In this document: piece after piece, positions 40,567 through 50,814 of the stretch
How positions within the stretch are numbered: the first letter of the stretch is position 1
Layout: each line of letters starts with the position of its first letter
NCBI GenBank assembly: GCA_036850795.1
Contig: JAAECO010000004.1
Span: 6,510,001-6,574,000, forward strand
DNA from: Cordyceps javanica
Taxonomy: Eukaryota; Ascomycota; Sordariomycetes; Hypocreales; Cordycipitaceae
Direction: 5' to 3'
Length of the DNA: 64,000 nt
Translations under genes and position numbers: made by a program
The notes under the pieces: generated by a model
Seen by the model: the letters and a program-made list of their open reading frames with translations, nothing else
Told to the model about the DNA's origin: nothing
The model's database searches: none

Positions 40567-42758
40567 ATGGGAACCGGGAAGAAAGAGGCTACCCGGCGTG
40601 TTCGCCAGGGTAAGACCGGCGATGGCATGGCCAACGTCCGTGTCAAGGGTGAAAACTTCTATCGGTAAGACTCGCAGTGAAAATCTCTCTGCGGTATATG
40701 CAAAAGACTAACGGTTGTGGAATGGCAGCGATGCGAAGAGGGTCAAGCACCTGAACATGTACAAGGAGGGAAAAGCCCAGCGTAATGCGGATGGTGAAAT
40801 CACAAAGGCCGCCACATGGCAGTCCCGCGAGGTTCCCACCGCCGTCATCGAGCCGAACCGCAAGTGGTTTTCCAACACGCGCGTAGTGTCCCAGGACACC
40901 CTCACAGCCTTCCGCGAGGCCATGGAAGAAAAGGCCAAGGACCCTTACCAGGTCCTCCTCAAGACCAACAAGCTGCCCATGACGCTGATCCGCGACGGCA
41001 AGGACACCAACGGACTCAAGCAGCACAAGGCCAAGATGACGCTGGAGACGGCGCCATTTTCCGGCGTGTTCGGTCCCAAGGCTCAGAGAAAGCGCGTCAA
41101 GCTGGATGTTGCCAACCTGGATGACCTTGCCGACGGTACCGAGAAGAGCATGGACACATACGAGGAGCGCCTCGAGCAGGCCAAGCTGCTTAGCGGCCAG
41201 TCCGGCAACTCTGAGGAGGATGGCACCTTTGCCATGGCCATTGAGCCCGTCTTCGACAAGGGTCAGAGCAAGCGTATCTGGAACGAGCTGTACAAGGTTA
41301 TAGACTCGTCTGACGTTGTCATCCATGTCCTTGACGCCCGCGACCCTATCGGTACCCGCTGTCGCAGTGTTGAGAAGTATCTGCGAGAGGAGGCTCCCCA
41401 TAAGCATCTCATTTTTGTCCTCAACAAGTGTGATTTGGTTCCCACTGGCGTTTGCGTAAGTGCACCCTCCCTTCTTTCTTCTTCTGCACGCGTATGTACT
41501 CTAGCCGAAAGGCCCCCAATGAATCCTGTCAGGACCCCTTCTCGATTTCCTTACGGAGGTTTGTCTGTTACAACATTGGGAGAATAACCGCCATGCTCGA
41601 CGGTCGGCAGCGTTTTGCTGTTTGGCTAGATTGGTAACCGTTCTGGTTACCGTCATGAGAAGGCTCTGGGTCGAATTGAGTTGAAGGCTCCTATGTCCGC
41701 TTTGGACGAGTTTACAGGAGTCTTCGTAGTTATGACTCACACATTTTATCATTGACATGATGCTTGCTTTGTAGACGATTCATGAGCTCATCGCTAATTC
41801 TCTACAGGCTGCTTGGGTCAGACACCTCGGAAAGGAATACCCTACACTGGCTTTCCATGCCAGCATCAACAACTCCTTTGGCAAGGGCTCGCTGATTCAG
41901 CTTCTCCGCCAGTTCTCTGTTTTACACTCCGACAGAAAGCAGATTTCTGTTGGTCTTATTGGCGGTCCCAACACCGGCAAGTCTTCCATTATCAACACGC
42001 TGTTGAAGAAGAAGGTCTGCACTGTTGCCCCCATTCCTGGTGAGACCAAGGTCTGGCAATATGTTACTCTGATGAAGCGTATTTACCTCATCGATTGCCC
42101 GGGTGTTGTTCCTCCCACCAACCAAGACACTCCTACCGATCTTGTGCTTCGCGGTGTCGTGCGTGTTGAAAAGGTGGACAATCCTGAACAGTACATCACC
42201 GCACTTCTGAGCAAGGTCAAGCGTCGCCACATGGAAAAGACCTACGAACTTACAAACTGGAGAAATGCGACCGAATTGCTAGAGCTCCTTGCTCGTAAGG
42301 GTGGTCGTCTTCTGAAGGGCGGTGAGCCTGATCTAGACGGTGTCGCCAAGATGATGCTCAACGACTTTATGCGTGGCAGAATTCCTTGGTTCACCCCCCC
42401 GCCGATCAACTCTGATGAGGATGGCGAGGCTAGAGCTGGCCGCCAGGGTCGGCTGGGTGAGATGCCTAAAAAGCGCACTCAGACAGAGGCTTTCGATGAC
42501 GCTGCTGAGGCTCAGCTCCAGGAGGAGAACGAGAAGGAGGGCATTGTTGCTGATGAGGACGAGTCTTTCGAAGGCTTTGGTAGCGATACTGACGGCCCGT
42601 CTCGCAAGGCGTCCTTCGGTGCTACTACCGGTGCCGGCAGCGGCGAAAGCGACGCTGAGGAAGATGAGGCTGAAGAGCAAGCGGAGGAGGAATCCGAGGA
42701 GGCTGAGCCTGAGCCTCCCGTCCGTGTTACCCGCTCCAGCAAACGCATCAAGAAGTGA
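40567..42758 (+). CDS. NOG2: Nucleolar/nuclear GTP-binding protein 2, 60S pre-ribosome assembly GTPase
   Basis: Exons 40567-40664, 40729-41455 and 41808-42758 encode 591 residues. Nog2 (Nug2) is a circularly permuted GTPase needed for late nuclear maturation and export of the 60S subunit. The permuted motif order is visible: NKCDLVP (G4, from 265) precedes GGPNTGKSS (G1, from 327), which precedes DCPGVVPP (G3, about 371). The N-terminal NGP1NT-type region has MGTGKKEATRRVRQGKTGDG, GENFYRDAKRVKHLNMYKEG and APFSGVFGPKAQRKRVKL. The C-terminus is an acidic tail ending VTRSSKRIKK, a likely nuclear localisation signal. Intron 1 has a GACTAAC branch site. Intron 2 (41456-41807) is 352 nt, far longer than any other here, and appears to house an H/ACA snoRNA. 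Splicing in phase 0 joins VPTGVC to AAWVRHLGKEYPTLAFHAS. Confidence 0.97.
41510..41719 (+). ncRNA. snR191: Intronic H/ACA box snoRNA, probable snR191 counterpart
   Basis: The 352-nt intron 2 of NOG2 contains an H/ACA layout. A stem CCCAATG (41515-41521) pairs perfectly with CATTGGG (41574-41580), enclosing an inner stem (CCTTC near 41536 with GGAGG near 41555) and unpaired pockets. It is followed immediately by AGAATA (41581-41586), a perfect ANANNA H box. Downstream is a second structured part with a 7-bp hairpin GGTAACC/GGTTACC at 41632-41651, smaller pairings CTCG/CGAG (41596-41599 with 41707-41710), and then an ACA at 41714-41716, three bases before the proposed 3' end. In Saccharomyces cerevisiae the NOG2 intron encodes the H/ACA snoRNA snR191, which guides two pseudouridines in 25S rRNA. 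The same host gene supports orthology. Ends and guide pairing are not verified; intron debranching would be needed for processing. Confidence 0.62.
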
Positions 42759-45700
42759 AGAATCTCGTCGCGATCATAGATACCCAAGGTCATCAGATGT
42801 TTTTTATGCATCGATGTTCGCTTCCGGCTGGTTGCCATGCCCTGTCCGCCCAGGACTACTCTACAAGTTCCAAGAGCGAGCTATGAGCAAAATCACACGA
42901 TTACATGCTAGCCTGGCTTGGCGCATGGCATAGCGTCCAAGAGCTTTACCTGGCTCGGAGTACAGCCCTCCCACAAACATGGTCTTGATTCTACGTGTTG
43001 GACGCCCGATTGAGTCTTGGAGTAATGACTGGAGCGTCGCTTGCCGACCGACTTGCACGGCTGGCAAGCCTCAGTCTCCGCTGCATATACATGAGTTACG
43101 ACAAGGCACTATACTGTAAATGAACACAATTGACCCTATTCAATTTCATGCTCGATCTTTGTAATGCGAATGTGTGTATCCGAATAATATGCTGTAGTGA
43201 ATGCAGGCCGCCCTACTTCCGGGCACAGTTGCGGCGCAATGACGTGCACGTCGCTTGGTGCCGCCGGAGACTTTTTTGTTTTGTTTTTTTCAACCCAACA
43301 GCTGAACTACAGAGGACATGGTAGCGTCGGATGGGGCTTTGTCTTCCTGACGGCCCGACCAAGAGCTGAACGCCTCAATCGCCGCCGCGGATCCACATGA
43401 GCTACGGAATTGGACACCCTGTGAATCCTGTGAATCCTGTGACGCAATCATCGGTAAGCTCGGTCCACGACCTAGCAGGAGTATTTGCCTCTACGTTGCG
43501 CGGGTTCCGGCCCAGGACAAACAAAAAGATTGAAAATGCAGGAAAAGTGACAAAGTCAGAGACAACCTATATTCTGCGTGCGGGGAACGACGAATGAGGC
43601 TCTTGAACACACAAAGGCCCGTCTCGTATTCAGGTTTGTTCCGGCTAGCTGGTGGCGGCGGCCGCGTCGGCTGGTTGGACCAAATTTATCGTCCGACCCC
43701 TGTTTTTGGATAGTCTATGATTGCCTTTTGGGCTATGACGGTGGGCAAGTTTATTATTTTTCTATTGGGCACATTGTGGAAGGGCAATGGGCTGAAGTAG
43801 CCTAGCTAGGCTGTCTTTGACGTGTCCAAGTGCGTGCGAGGAGAGCCTTGGGCACTGAAGTGAGTGGGTTCCGATAGAATGGTAGATGGAGCCGGAAATA
43901 TTTCCTTGCTTCAAACTAATAACCTTGACTTTATTATGGAACTCGGTGCAGATGCTTGGATATTGTCAGGCTGTAGCCTGCCTACAGGCGGGGGACTCTT
44001 CTTCCACTGGCTCGCATTCGCCAACGGGCGCGGGTGAAAGTGGTAAAGGAAGGCTCTCTCGGAACAACAGGATGGACATTAAGAGTTGGTGAGGGCAGAA
44101 TTTGCAGCGCCATATTGAGAGAATTCTCTCCGCATGATGGGCGGCGATGCTCGGCCAGCTCTCTCGGAAGGGAGGATATCCGCAGTCCTCAGGTGGTGTT
44201 ACAACCCACCCGGGGCCATCGCATCTTGCCTGCTTCATCGCTACCAAATGAGGGCCAATTTCTTTGGACTAGGATTCATCCAGGAAGCAAAGACGGCAAG
44301 AGGGGGGAAAGTACACTTGTAGAGACAAATAGGGCTTGGCAGGATTCAAGAATGACGATGGTGCAGAGTATCAAGGGGCAATCCAACGTCTGGGCATGGA
44401 TGGACCTTTTCCGAACCAGAAATGACGATGGCTACACCAACCAGCGCAGGCTTTTTTTTTTTTCGAGTTTTGAAATTTAGTCGAGTAGGAACAATTGCCG
44501 TGTTCAGCCATCAAGTAACTTTTTGAGAGACACAACAGTCGGCAACACCATGCACGGCAAGCTTTACCTGGAGGCGCTGGCGCGGACACTGCGCGGGGGG
44601 ACGATCGGATCAGCAATGCCGGTGGCTGGAATAGGCCTGGTGGCCTCGCCTGAAAGGGCTGATGAAAGTGTCCATCAGCTTTTTTGTTTCCTTCTCGTAT
44701 GTCGTTTCCAATTTAGCGGTTGTTTTGATTCTTTCGTGGTTGGGCCCAGCTTGTCGAGAGGGGCGATCATCTCGTACTCAGTATGCCAGCACTTTTGTCC
44801 GTCTCTTGTTGCGATCACGGCTCGCTTTTTGGTCCCCTTTTTTTGAATTCATTGTTTTTTGGTATACCTTTTTTTTGGTTTTTGCCGCTGCCATGATGTC
44901 AGCCGAAGCCGCGCCAAGCAAAAGAGTTACTGATCGGGTACGTCATTTTTGCTGGACGGTGCAGCCGGAGGGCCGGAGTGGTTGTTCTTTTTTTAAGCGT
45001 CTTGGCGGTGCGGGCAGACGCTGATGCTGTAGGTGTGTGTTTGTGTTGTCCCTGGTCTGTCTGCAAAAAGCGGGATATGATGCTAGCGAGTATCAAGACT
45101 AGCGGGGAGGCGTTGGGAGCAAGGAGAGTGAGACAATGGAAGCTCGTTGGGTGGTGGTGGTGAAAGTTGCAACAATATTTGGTGGCAGGATCGTGATGCG
45201 GGGCTGGGCTGGAGCTTGCTGGTCCCAGTTACCCTACAATCATGTCATGTTGATGAGAGGGCAGATACAGATGGTGATGCTCTACAGATGATTTTGGATT
45301 ATTCAGGTAAACCCTCAGACGATGTCATCATTTGATCAACGATAATAGAGTATTCCTGGATGTCCTTTCCACAACAGCAGCAGCGTAAAGTTTTGCCCTG
45401 AAGGAGGACCCCCGCGACAGCCTCGTTGTGAGCCTATCAATACTTGACAGCTTCCGCTCTTCCGCCGTCTCTCTCTCTCTCCGTCAGCTTTGGGTGCAAA
45501 AGATGGCCCGCCAACCATCCAAAAAAAGAAACCAGTCAGCCCACGTTGACGGTGAGCACAGCTTTTGTCCCGCCCTGCCTTTTCGTTTTTGCCACCAGCC
45601 ATCCCATCCCGCTTGTCCAGGACATCCAAACGTCCAAGCACAGACGATCCCACTCCCCCATAACCAGTTGCGGAGTGTTTTGCCGGGAATACGAAGTCCT

Positions 45701-46277
45701 TTCTCAGCCCTGCGGAGCCCTTGGCGTCTTGGCTTTTGTTTTTCCACCAAAGTAGCAACCGCGGCGACAGCCCGACGTGCCCTTGCCTTTCTTCAATGCT
45801 CCCTTTGCATCGAGCAGGCTGGCCAGCGCGCAAGAGAGACCACTTTCCCCCTCCCGGCCCCCGCCAGCCCAACAATGACGTCTGTCTCGCCTTGCCGGCC
45901 TCGTATTTTTCTATAGTCTTTTTTTTTTTTTTTCCTTTTTTGTCTCTGATGGGCTCACGGAATCGTGAAGACCGGCACTTTACACCCGTACACTCTGAGC
46001 TTGTCCACGGTCTGCCCCAGCCGCTGGCCCAAGACGGAGCAGCGCTGCTCCAATCTGACCCAGCCTTGTCTGTCCATGATGTAAATGAAAGTGAGGGATA
46101 CCGGATTTCTCGAGTATATAACTGTCCGGGTGCGCCGCCATCAAAGCCTCTATTGAATCTTCATCCCCATCCACCTCTTAGACCCAATCCATAAAGTTGA
46201 AGAAGCTTCAAGGATCACTTCTTCGCTTCCACCCCATACCTTGTACACATCTTATATATACACCCGATACACACACA
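42759..46277. other. 3.5-kb intergenic region, no supported gene
   Basis: The region separates the NOG2 3' end from the But2-domain gene. It contains several T tracts (near 44450-44463, 44865-44880 and 45917-45945), a short tandem TGTGAATCC repeat at 43420-43440, and the TATA box of the next gene at 46115. Numerous overlapping open frames of 80-180 codons on both strands (for example 45428-45916 plus and 45336-45875 minus) lack signal peptides, domains or consistent codon bias. An unusually long regulatory region or non-coding transcripts are possible. Confidence 0.5.
46115..46120 (+). promoter_or_regulatory. TATA box of the But2-domain gene
   Basis: TATATA in GAGTATATAACTG, 158 bp before the start codon at 46278. 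A second TATATATAC at 46252 is too close to the ATG to be the core element. Confidence 0.45.
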
Positions 46278-47335
46278 ATGAAGTCCGCAGCCATTGCTCT
46301 CGGCCTCGGTGCCGTTGTCAACGGCCTCGCTATCCGACATGAGGGATGCCAGTTCCACATCACCGCCGGCGGCGACGTCGTCGGCTGCGTCGGCGAGATC
46401 GCCTCTGGGCAGGTCCGCGCCGGCAACGGCGTGCAGTCCTCGACCTTTACCTTTACAGACGGCAAGATCACAGATGACAAGGGCCGTGGATGCTGGTGGA
46501 CCCGTAAGTAACAACCCCCTTCTCCCCTCTCCCGCAGACATACATGCGGAGAGAGAGCAACTCTATATATGCTGACCGCCGCGACTTCTCAGCCCCTACC
46601 GGTGTCCTTCAGTGCGACGAGGGCCAGGCTCCTGACGGCGGCTTCTCCATTGGCTGCGACGGCACCGTCTCCTGGAACGGCCAGACCACCTTCTTCGAGT
46701 GCGCCACCGGCGAGCAGGGCCAATGGAACGTCTACAACAAAAAGGAGCAGGGCGCCAACTGCGGCGAGGTCACCCTCAAGGCCGACGGCTGCCACGCCGG
46801 CTGCCCGCCGCCTCCACCTCCGCCCCCGCCTCCGCCTCCCCCGGCCCAGACCTGCCCGACGGACCTGAGCGGAGCCTACGAGTTCCCGCACCTCATCATC
46901 CCCGTCGACAAGTCCAAGCCCGACACGGCCCCGGGAACGTCCTACTTTGGCGTCGTCAACGGCGACGTCTCCTCCATCTTTGACTTTGACATTCCCGCCG
47001 GCGACCAGGGCAAGAAGTGCAGCCTCGTCTTCCTCTTCCCCAACCAGGCCGACCTCGAGACATCGAGCTTCACCTTCTCCGGCGACGGCAAGCTCGACTT
47101 CTCCAAGCTCAAGGCCGCCGCCACCGAAGGCACCACCTACAACAACCAGCCCGGCAGGGAGGCCGACCTCGGCCAGGTGACCGTCTCGCCCGGCCACTCG
47201 TACAACATTGCCACCTTTGACTGCCCCGCGGGTCAGCGCGTCGCCTACGAGATCTCGGCGGCGGGCAGCACCGATTTCAAGTACTTCCAGGACTACAACC
47301 CTTCGCCCATCGGCCTCTACATTACCAAGTGCTGA
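46278..47335 (+). CDS. Secreted cell-surface protein with But2 C-terminal domain
   Basis: Exons 46278-46503 and 46593-47335 encode 322 residues. MKSAAIALGLGAVVNGLA is a signal peptide. Residues 20-165 form a cysteine-rich N-terminal region typical of secreted fungal wall proteins (GCQFHITAGGDVVGCVGEI, then after the intron PTGVLQCDEG and FSIGCDGTVSWNG, ending with HAGC). A run of 13 prolines follows, acting as a linker. The rest matches the fungal But2 domain: YEFPHLIIPVDKSKPD, GTSYFGVVNGDVSSIFDFDIP, KCSLVFLFPNQADLETSSF and a C-terminal PIGLYITKC. In fission yeast But2 was described as a Uba3-binding protein, but the secreted fungal members have unknown roles at the cell surface. The intron is phase 1 with a GTAAGT donor and GCTGACC branch site. 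Exon 2 has high GC3, suggesting strong expression. Confidence 0.9.
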
Positions 47336-48493
47336 GCGCAGAGCAACGGAAAAGGACAAAAAACAAAACAAAAAACAAAGATATATAAATGATATTTCAT
47401 CACGACTATTGAGAGATATGGGGAGGATTTGTACATTGGATAATTTGCATGGGACCAATGAATAATGAAGTTATTGTATCATTACCAACTATTTAACAAT
47501 CCTTAATATATACATACAGCCTTTGGGCATTCATCCAATTGAATTTATTCCACTCATTTCCCTGTTGCAATATAGCGAGGATACTTTTCAGCAATCAAAC
47601 ATTCCGTATGTGACAACAGTCGAGCCTCTATATTTTATTCTAGCATCTCAATATTCCCTTTTCCCCAATGTATCATCGACCGTGTTTGTTGCACCAGCAG
47701 CAACCCCTGGGCTGGCGCTGCAACTGGTATTATAGACTTTTCCCACCAGAATACACCTTTTTTTCAAGTAGATTTTCTAAAATAGATCTAATTTCTTATA
47801 CTACTTTCTTTTCTTCCATCTTATTTAGTTTTTCTATATTATATTAGTTCATTATGTTTTCTTTTAGCTTTACTTTGAGTTTGAAAATATAGCCCAATAG
47901 TAGGCCTAGCATACAAGTAGGCAGCTAATTTTAGAGAATAGCGAGAAGCTTATAATGTATCATGGGAATTAGCCAATAAAATCTATACTACTCACTTCAT
48001 TATACATGTAAATACATTTTAAATAGTTACACCATATGATTTCTGTATGAGATGAATTCACAAAAATTTCTACTCATTAGCTACCTGATGAAGTTCTACT
48101 ACGGAGGACAATAGCGGTAATCGGGCTAAGGCGTAGCCACAGCGCTAGAGCGCCTACCAAGTCATTCGAAAGCGACCAATCGCAACGTGGACCGCCTTCG
48201 GAGGCAGTCGATTCCTCCCGATACCGACCTACCGGTAGCTACGAGAAACTTGTCCGTGTCGTCACTTTTTGAGATGCAGATGTTGGTCTCTTCACCCTCG
48301 CCAGCGTTTTAACCAATCCTCACGCGCCAGACCCCGCCCGTCCTTTGCATCATCCCAGCTGCTCCCCCTTTCAAAGTAGCTCGCAGCTCCCTGCACCGCG
48401 CCATCAATTGACGACATCCCGTTCGCCGCACCCATCTCCATCCACCTCCTCGATTGAGCGAAACACACACACACACGCACAAAACGTCACAGG
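47336..48493. other. AT-rich intergenic island, possible RIP-mutated transposon remnant
   Basis: The first 120 bp are the 3' flank of the But2 gene. From about 47740 to 48090 the sequence is the most AT-rich in the window, dense in TA dinucleotides and TTTTCT/CTATA words with no open frame. It then changes abruptly to balanced composition at 48100-48240 (GGCTAAGGCGTAGCC, AGCGCTAGAGCGCC). The composition fits repeat-induced point mutation of an old element, but no terminal repeats or protein remains are readable. The last 200 bp are the promoter of the next gene, with an ACACACAC run at 48461-48477. Confidence 0.45.
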
Positions 48494-49163
48494 ATGGGCT
48501 CAGCTTCGTCCAAGGCGGCGCGCGGTGCGTCGCGCAAGTTTCCCACCCGCACCGCAGGCTCTGCCGTATCCCAGACGACGACGCCGCGTCCACCCCGCGC
48601 GACGCAACCCACGACGTCCGACGTCTCCAAGGACCAGGGTACGTACGCTCTTTTTTTTTACCGTCGGATGCGCGCAACCCCCCCCTTCCAACGCCTCAAG
48701 ACTAACACAAATCTTGGGGGACTCTGCAGCGATCGTCGAGGACGCCGCCGACCCCGAGTTCACGCCCGCCGGCTTCGCCAACCGCCTGCAGCAGATGGGC
48801 ATCGTCGACCCGAACCCGACGTACTCGCCGTCGTCGCGCGCCGCCGGCGCCCACCAGCTCGGCGGCATGCCGTCCGCGGCGGCTGGGCCCGTCTTCCCGT
48901 CCACGCGGGCCAACGTGACGCTCTCGGCGCTCGAGTCGCGCCGCCTCGTGCAGGAGCGCGCCGACGCCGACATGGAGCGCTTCCAGCGCGTCGGCATCCG
49001 CGGCGCGGCGCGGCGCTACGTCGATATGCGCACCCTCTCCGACGCGCTGCAGCTGCTGGACAAGGGCATGCCGCCGGCGGAGGTCGAGGTTCGGATGGGC
49101 ATGCAGGAAGGCTTGCTCGCGAGGTTGGGCAGAAAGGGCGTACTGACGCACTTGGCAAATTGA
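48494..49163 (+). CDS. Conserved fungal protein, predicted N-myristoylated, function unknown
   Basis: Exons 48494-48638 and 48730-49163 encode 192 residues. The N-terminus MGSASSKAARGASRKFP fits the N-myristoylation consensus (Gly2, Ser at position 6, basic residues following), so membrane attachment is likely. Residues 17-50 are Thr/Pro/Arg-rich and disordered. After the intron comes a conserved-looking block DPEFTPAGFANRLQQMGIVDPNPTYSPSS and then a helical C-terminal region (ALESRRLVQERADADMERFQ, RRYVDMRTLSDALQLLDKGM, EVRMGMQEGLLARLGRKGVL). I recall similar proteins across Pezizomycotina, but no named family. No signal peptide or transmembrane span is present. The intron has a GTACGT donor and CTGCAG acceptor, phase 1. 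Confidence 0.85.
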
Positions 49164-49861
49164 GCAAGGGGCGAGGAGGAAAAGAAAGGAAAAGAAAAGA
49201 GAGAGAGAGCGAGAGAGAGAGATGTATATATGTAACTCGTATCTGTACAACACCCATGGCATAGAGCGCATGTAATGAAAAACGTCGAGTAGGAGCATCT
49301 GCTCCTCGCATTATGGCTTGTCCTTTACCTGACAAGAGATGGTACTCTCAGCAGTAGTGACTTGATTTTACTTAGGAAAGGGACAAACTCACAGTAGCAG
49401 AGCAACATGTACAATTCCTTGGATATACAACCTTGACTTACCGGAATCAGCGGCTTGTTGACTCTTCCTTGTGGCTTCAACCAATACAAAAATTTGGATC
49501 ATCGAATATTGCCAATCTAGCGAGTGCTCGACGCGCGCCACTGGTATACATACAACCACGCGTCGCTCAAACCATAACATACAATAAAGCCTGTCAGAAC
49601 TGTACTATGAATTAGCCGAGTGACTCGCGTAGTTGAAGGACTGTTAGTCGTTCGTCCGGCTTCAACTCGTAGCTTGCTTGCATGGCGCCTTTTGACGGCG
49701 CTACGACCTTGACCCTTTTTCCCCTTCAAACTCTATCTATTGTAACGGCATTGATTAGATAAACAAGCTCTGCCTATCTGAAGAGATAGCTCCCCGCAGA
49801 ATGCGTCTCTTCTTGTCGTAGTCGCCAACGACAGTCAATCCTCAGAGCCGAGGCCGTCAAC
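49164..49861. other. Intergenic region with purine repeat
   Basis: It begins with an A/G-only tract ending in a (GA)n simple repeat at about 49170-49221 in the 3' flank of the previous gene. The remainder has no recognisable gene and serves as promoter for the following small gene. Confidence 0.55.
49170..49221 (+). repeat. Purine tract with (GA)n microsatellite
   Basis: A stretch composed almost only of A and G, ending in GAGAGAGAGA-type dinucleotide repeats; likely length-polymorphic. Confidence 0.75.
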
Positions 49862-50440
49862 ATGCCAGCTCGGCTCGGTACGCCCCAACAGGGAAATAGC
49901 TCCCATACCTTGTTGCCAGAAGAGACTGAAAAGGTATTCGCAGAAGTAGTACACACGGAGAATATCGCAGAATGCACAGAGATTTCGCCGCAGCAGGTGC
50001 CGGAATGCACGTCTCAACAACTGAGCACCATGGTCCTCGACGCCTTTGACTCGGCATCGACCCAACTGCACACTGCCACGGAAGGTGGTACGTTATTCCT
50101 GACTAAAACAGTGCTGGCTATCATTTTCTTTAACTTTTCTTCTTCCTTCGTCCGGCGCTCGATTTTGCGATCTCGCTCTAATTTTTGCACAGGTATCACC
50201 GACTCCGTCGCGTCCCCCGATGCCGAGACCGTCACCAGTGGCTCTGCCACCGGCCCGCAATCTCCAAAGCTGGTCGAAGGCACGACGACTCCAGGTACCG
50301 CGCAGACAAAACCACCCAAGAAGAAACCTCAGACTGCAGAGCCGCAGGTGGCTGCCCGGGGATCGTACCTGTATCTGCCTGGTTTGGGGTTTGTGTACCA
50401 AGAGGACGGCGACGAACTGGGTGAAGAATCTGCCATTTAA
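49862..50440 (+). CDS. Small disordered protein of unknown function
   Basis: Two exons, 49862-50087 and 50193-50440, give 157 residues. The N-terminal half (LLPEETEKVFAEVVHTE, STMVLDAFDSASTQLHTAT) is acidic and probably helical. The second half is Thr/Pro/Lys-rich, ending in a conserved-looking SYLYLPGLGFVYQEDGDELGEESAI. The intron (GTACGT donor, TTTTTGCACAG acceptor) is 105 nt, a multiple of three with no stop. Retention would therefore give a 192-residue form with an inserted hydrophobic stretch (TVLAIIFFNF). No domain or localisation signal is recognised. The strong splice consensus and the orderly C-terminal motif argue for a real gene, but there is no family match. Confidence 0.55.
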   Translation: MPARLGTPQQGNSSHTLLPEETEKVFAEVVHTENIAECTEISPQQVPECTSQQLSTMVLDAFDSASTQLHTATEGGTLFLTKTVLAIIFFNFSSSFVRRSILRSRSNFCTGITDSVASPDAETVTSGSATGPQSPKLVEGTTTPGTAQTKPPKKKPQTAEPQVAARGSYLYLPGLGFVYQEDGDELGEESAI

Positions 50441-50814
50441 TAATATTTGTGTGTGATGGGAAGTATTACCAAGAAGTATTGTTAGAACAGCCAAGAATGG
50501 ACATGTGAGCCAAAGGCCGCTGCTTGTGCGGTGGTACTGTTGGGTTCGGTAGCAAACCGCAATGACAACAAGCACCGCGTCAGCGTCAACCGCCGCGTTC
50601 TCACAACTGACCAACCGTACCCGGGTTTCCAAACGCCAAGTATTAATCACTATTCTGCTGCTGTCTCTTTCTCAGTCTAAATTCTATACTTGATGCTCCG
50701 TCGTCTGCGATTGCCACCTTCCCCATCGGCAACAGGGCAGAAAAATGGCAAGAGTAGAAGAGATACTATTGAAGGGCTTCGTGAAACAATTTTGTCATTG
50801 ATTGCAGTGTATGG
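50441..50814. other. Intergenic, no gene
   Basis: 374 bp between the small gene and the amidohydrolase relic. Nothing recognised. Confidence 0.5.

Noticed and set aside
45336..45916. Overlapping open frames on both strands as genes upstream of the But2 gene
   Set aside because: Both strands are open for similar length with no motif, which indicates composition rather than coding.
46589..47458. 289-codon minus-strand frame
   Set aside because: Antisense shadow of the But2-domain gene; no motif.
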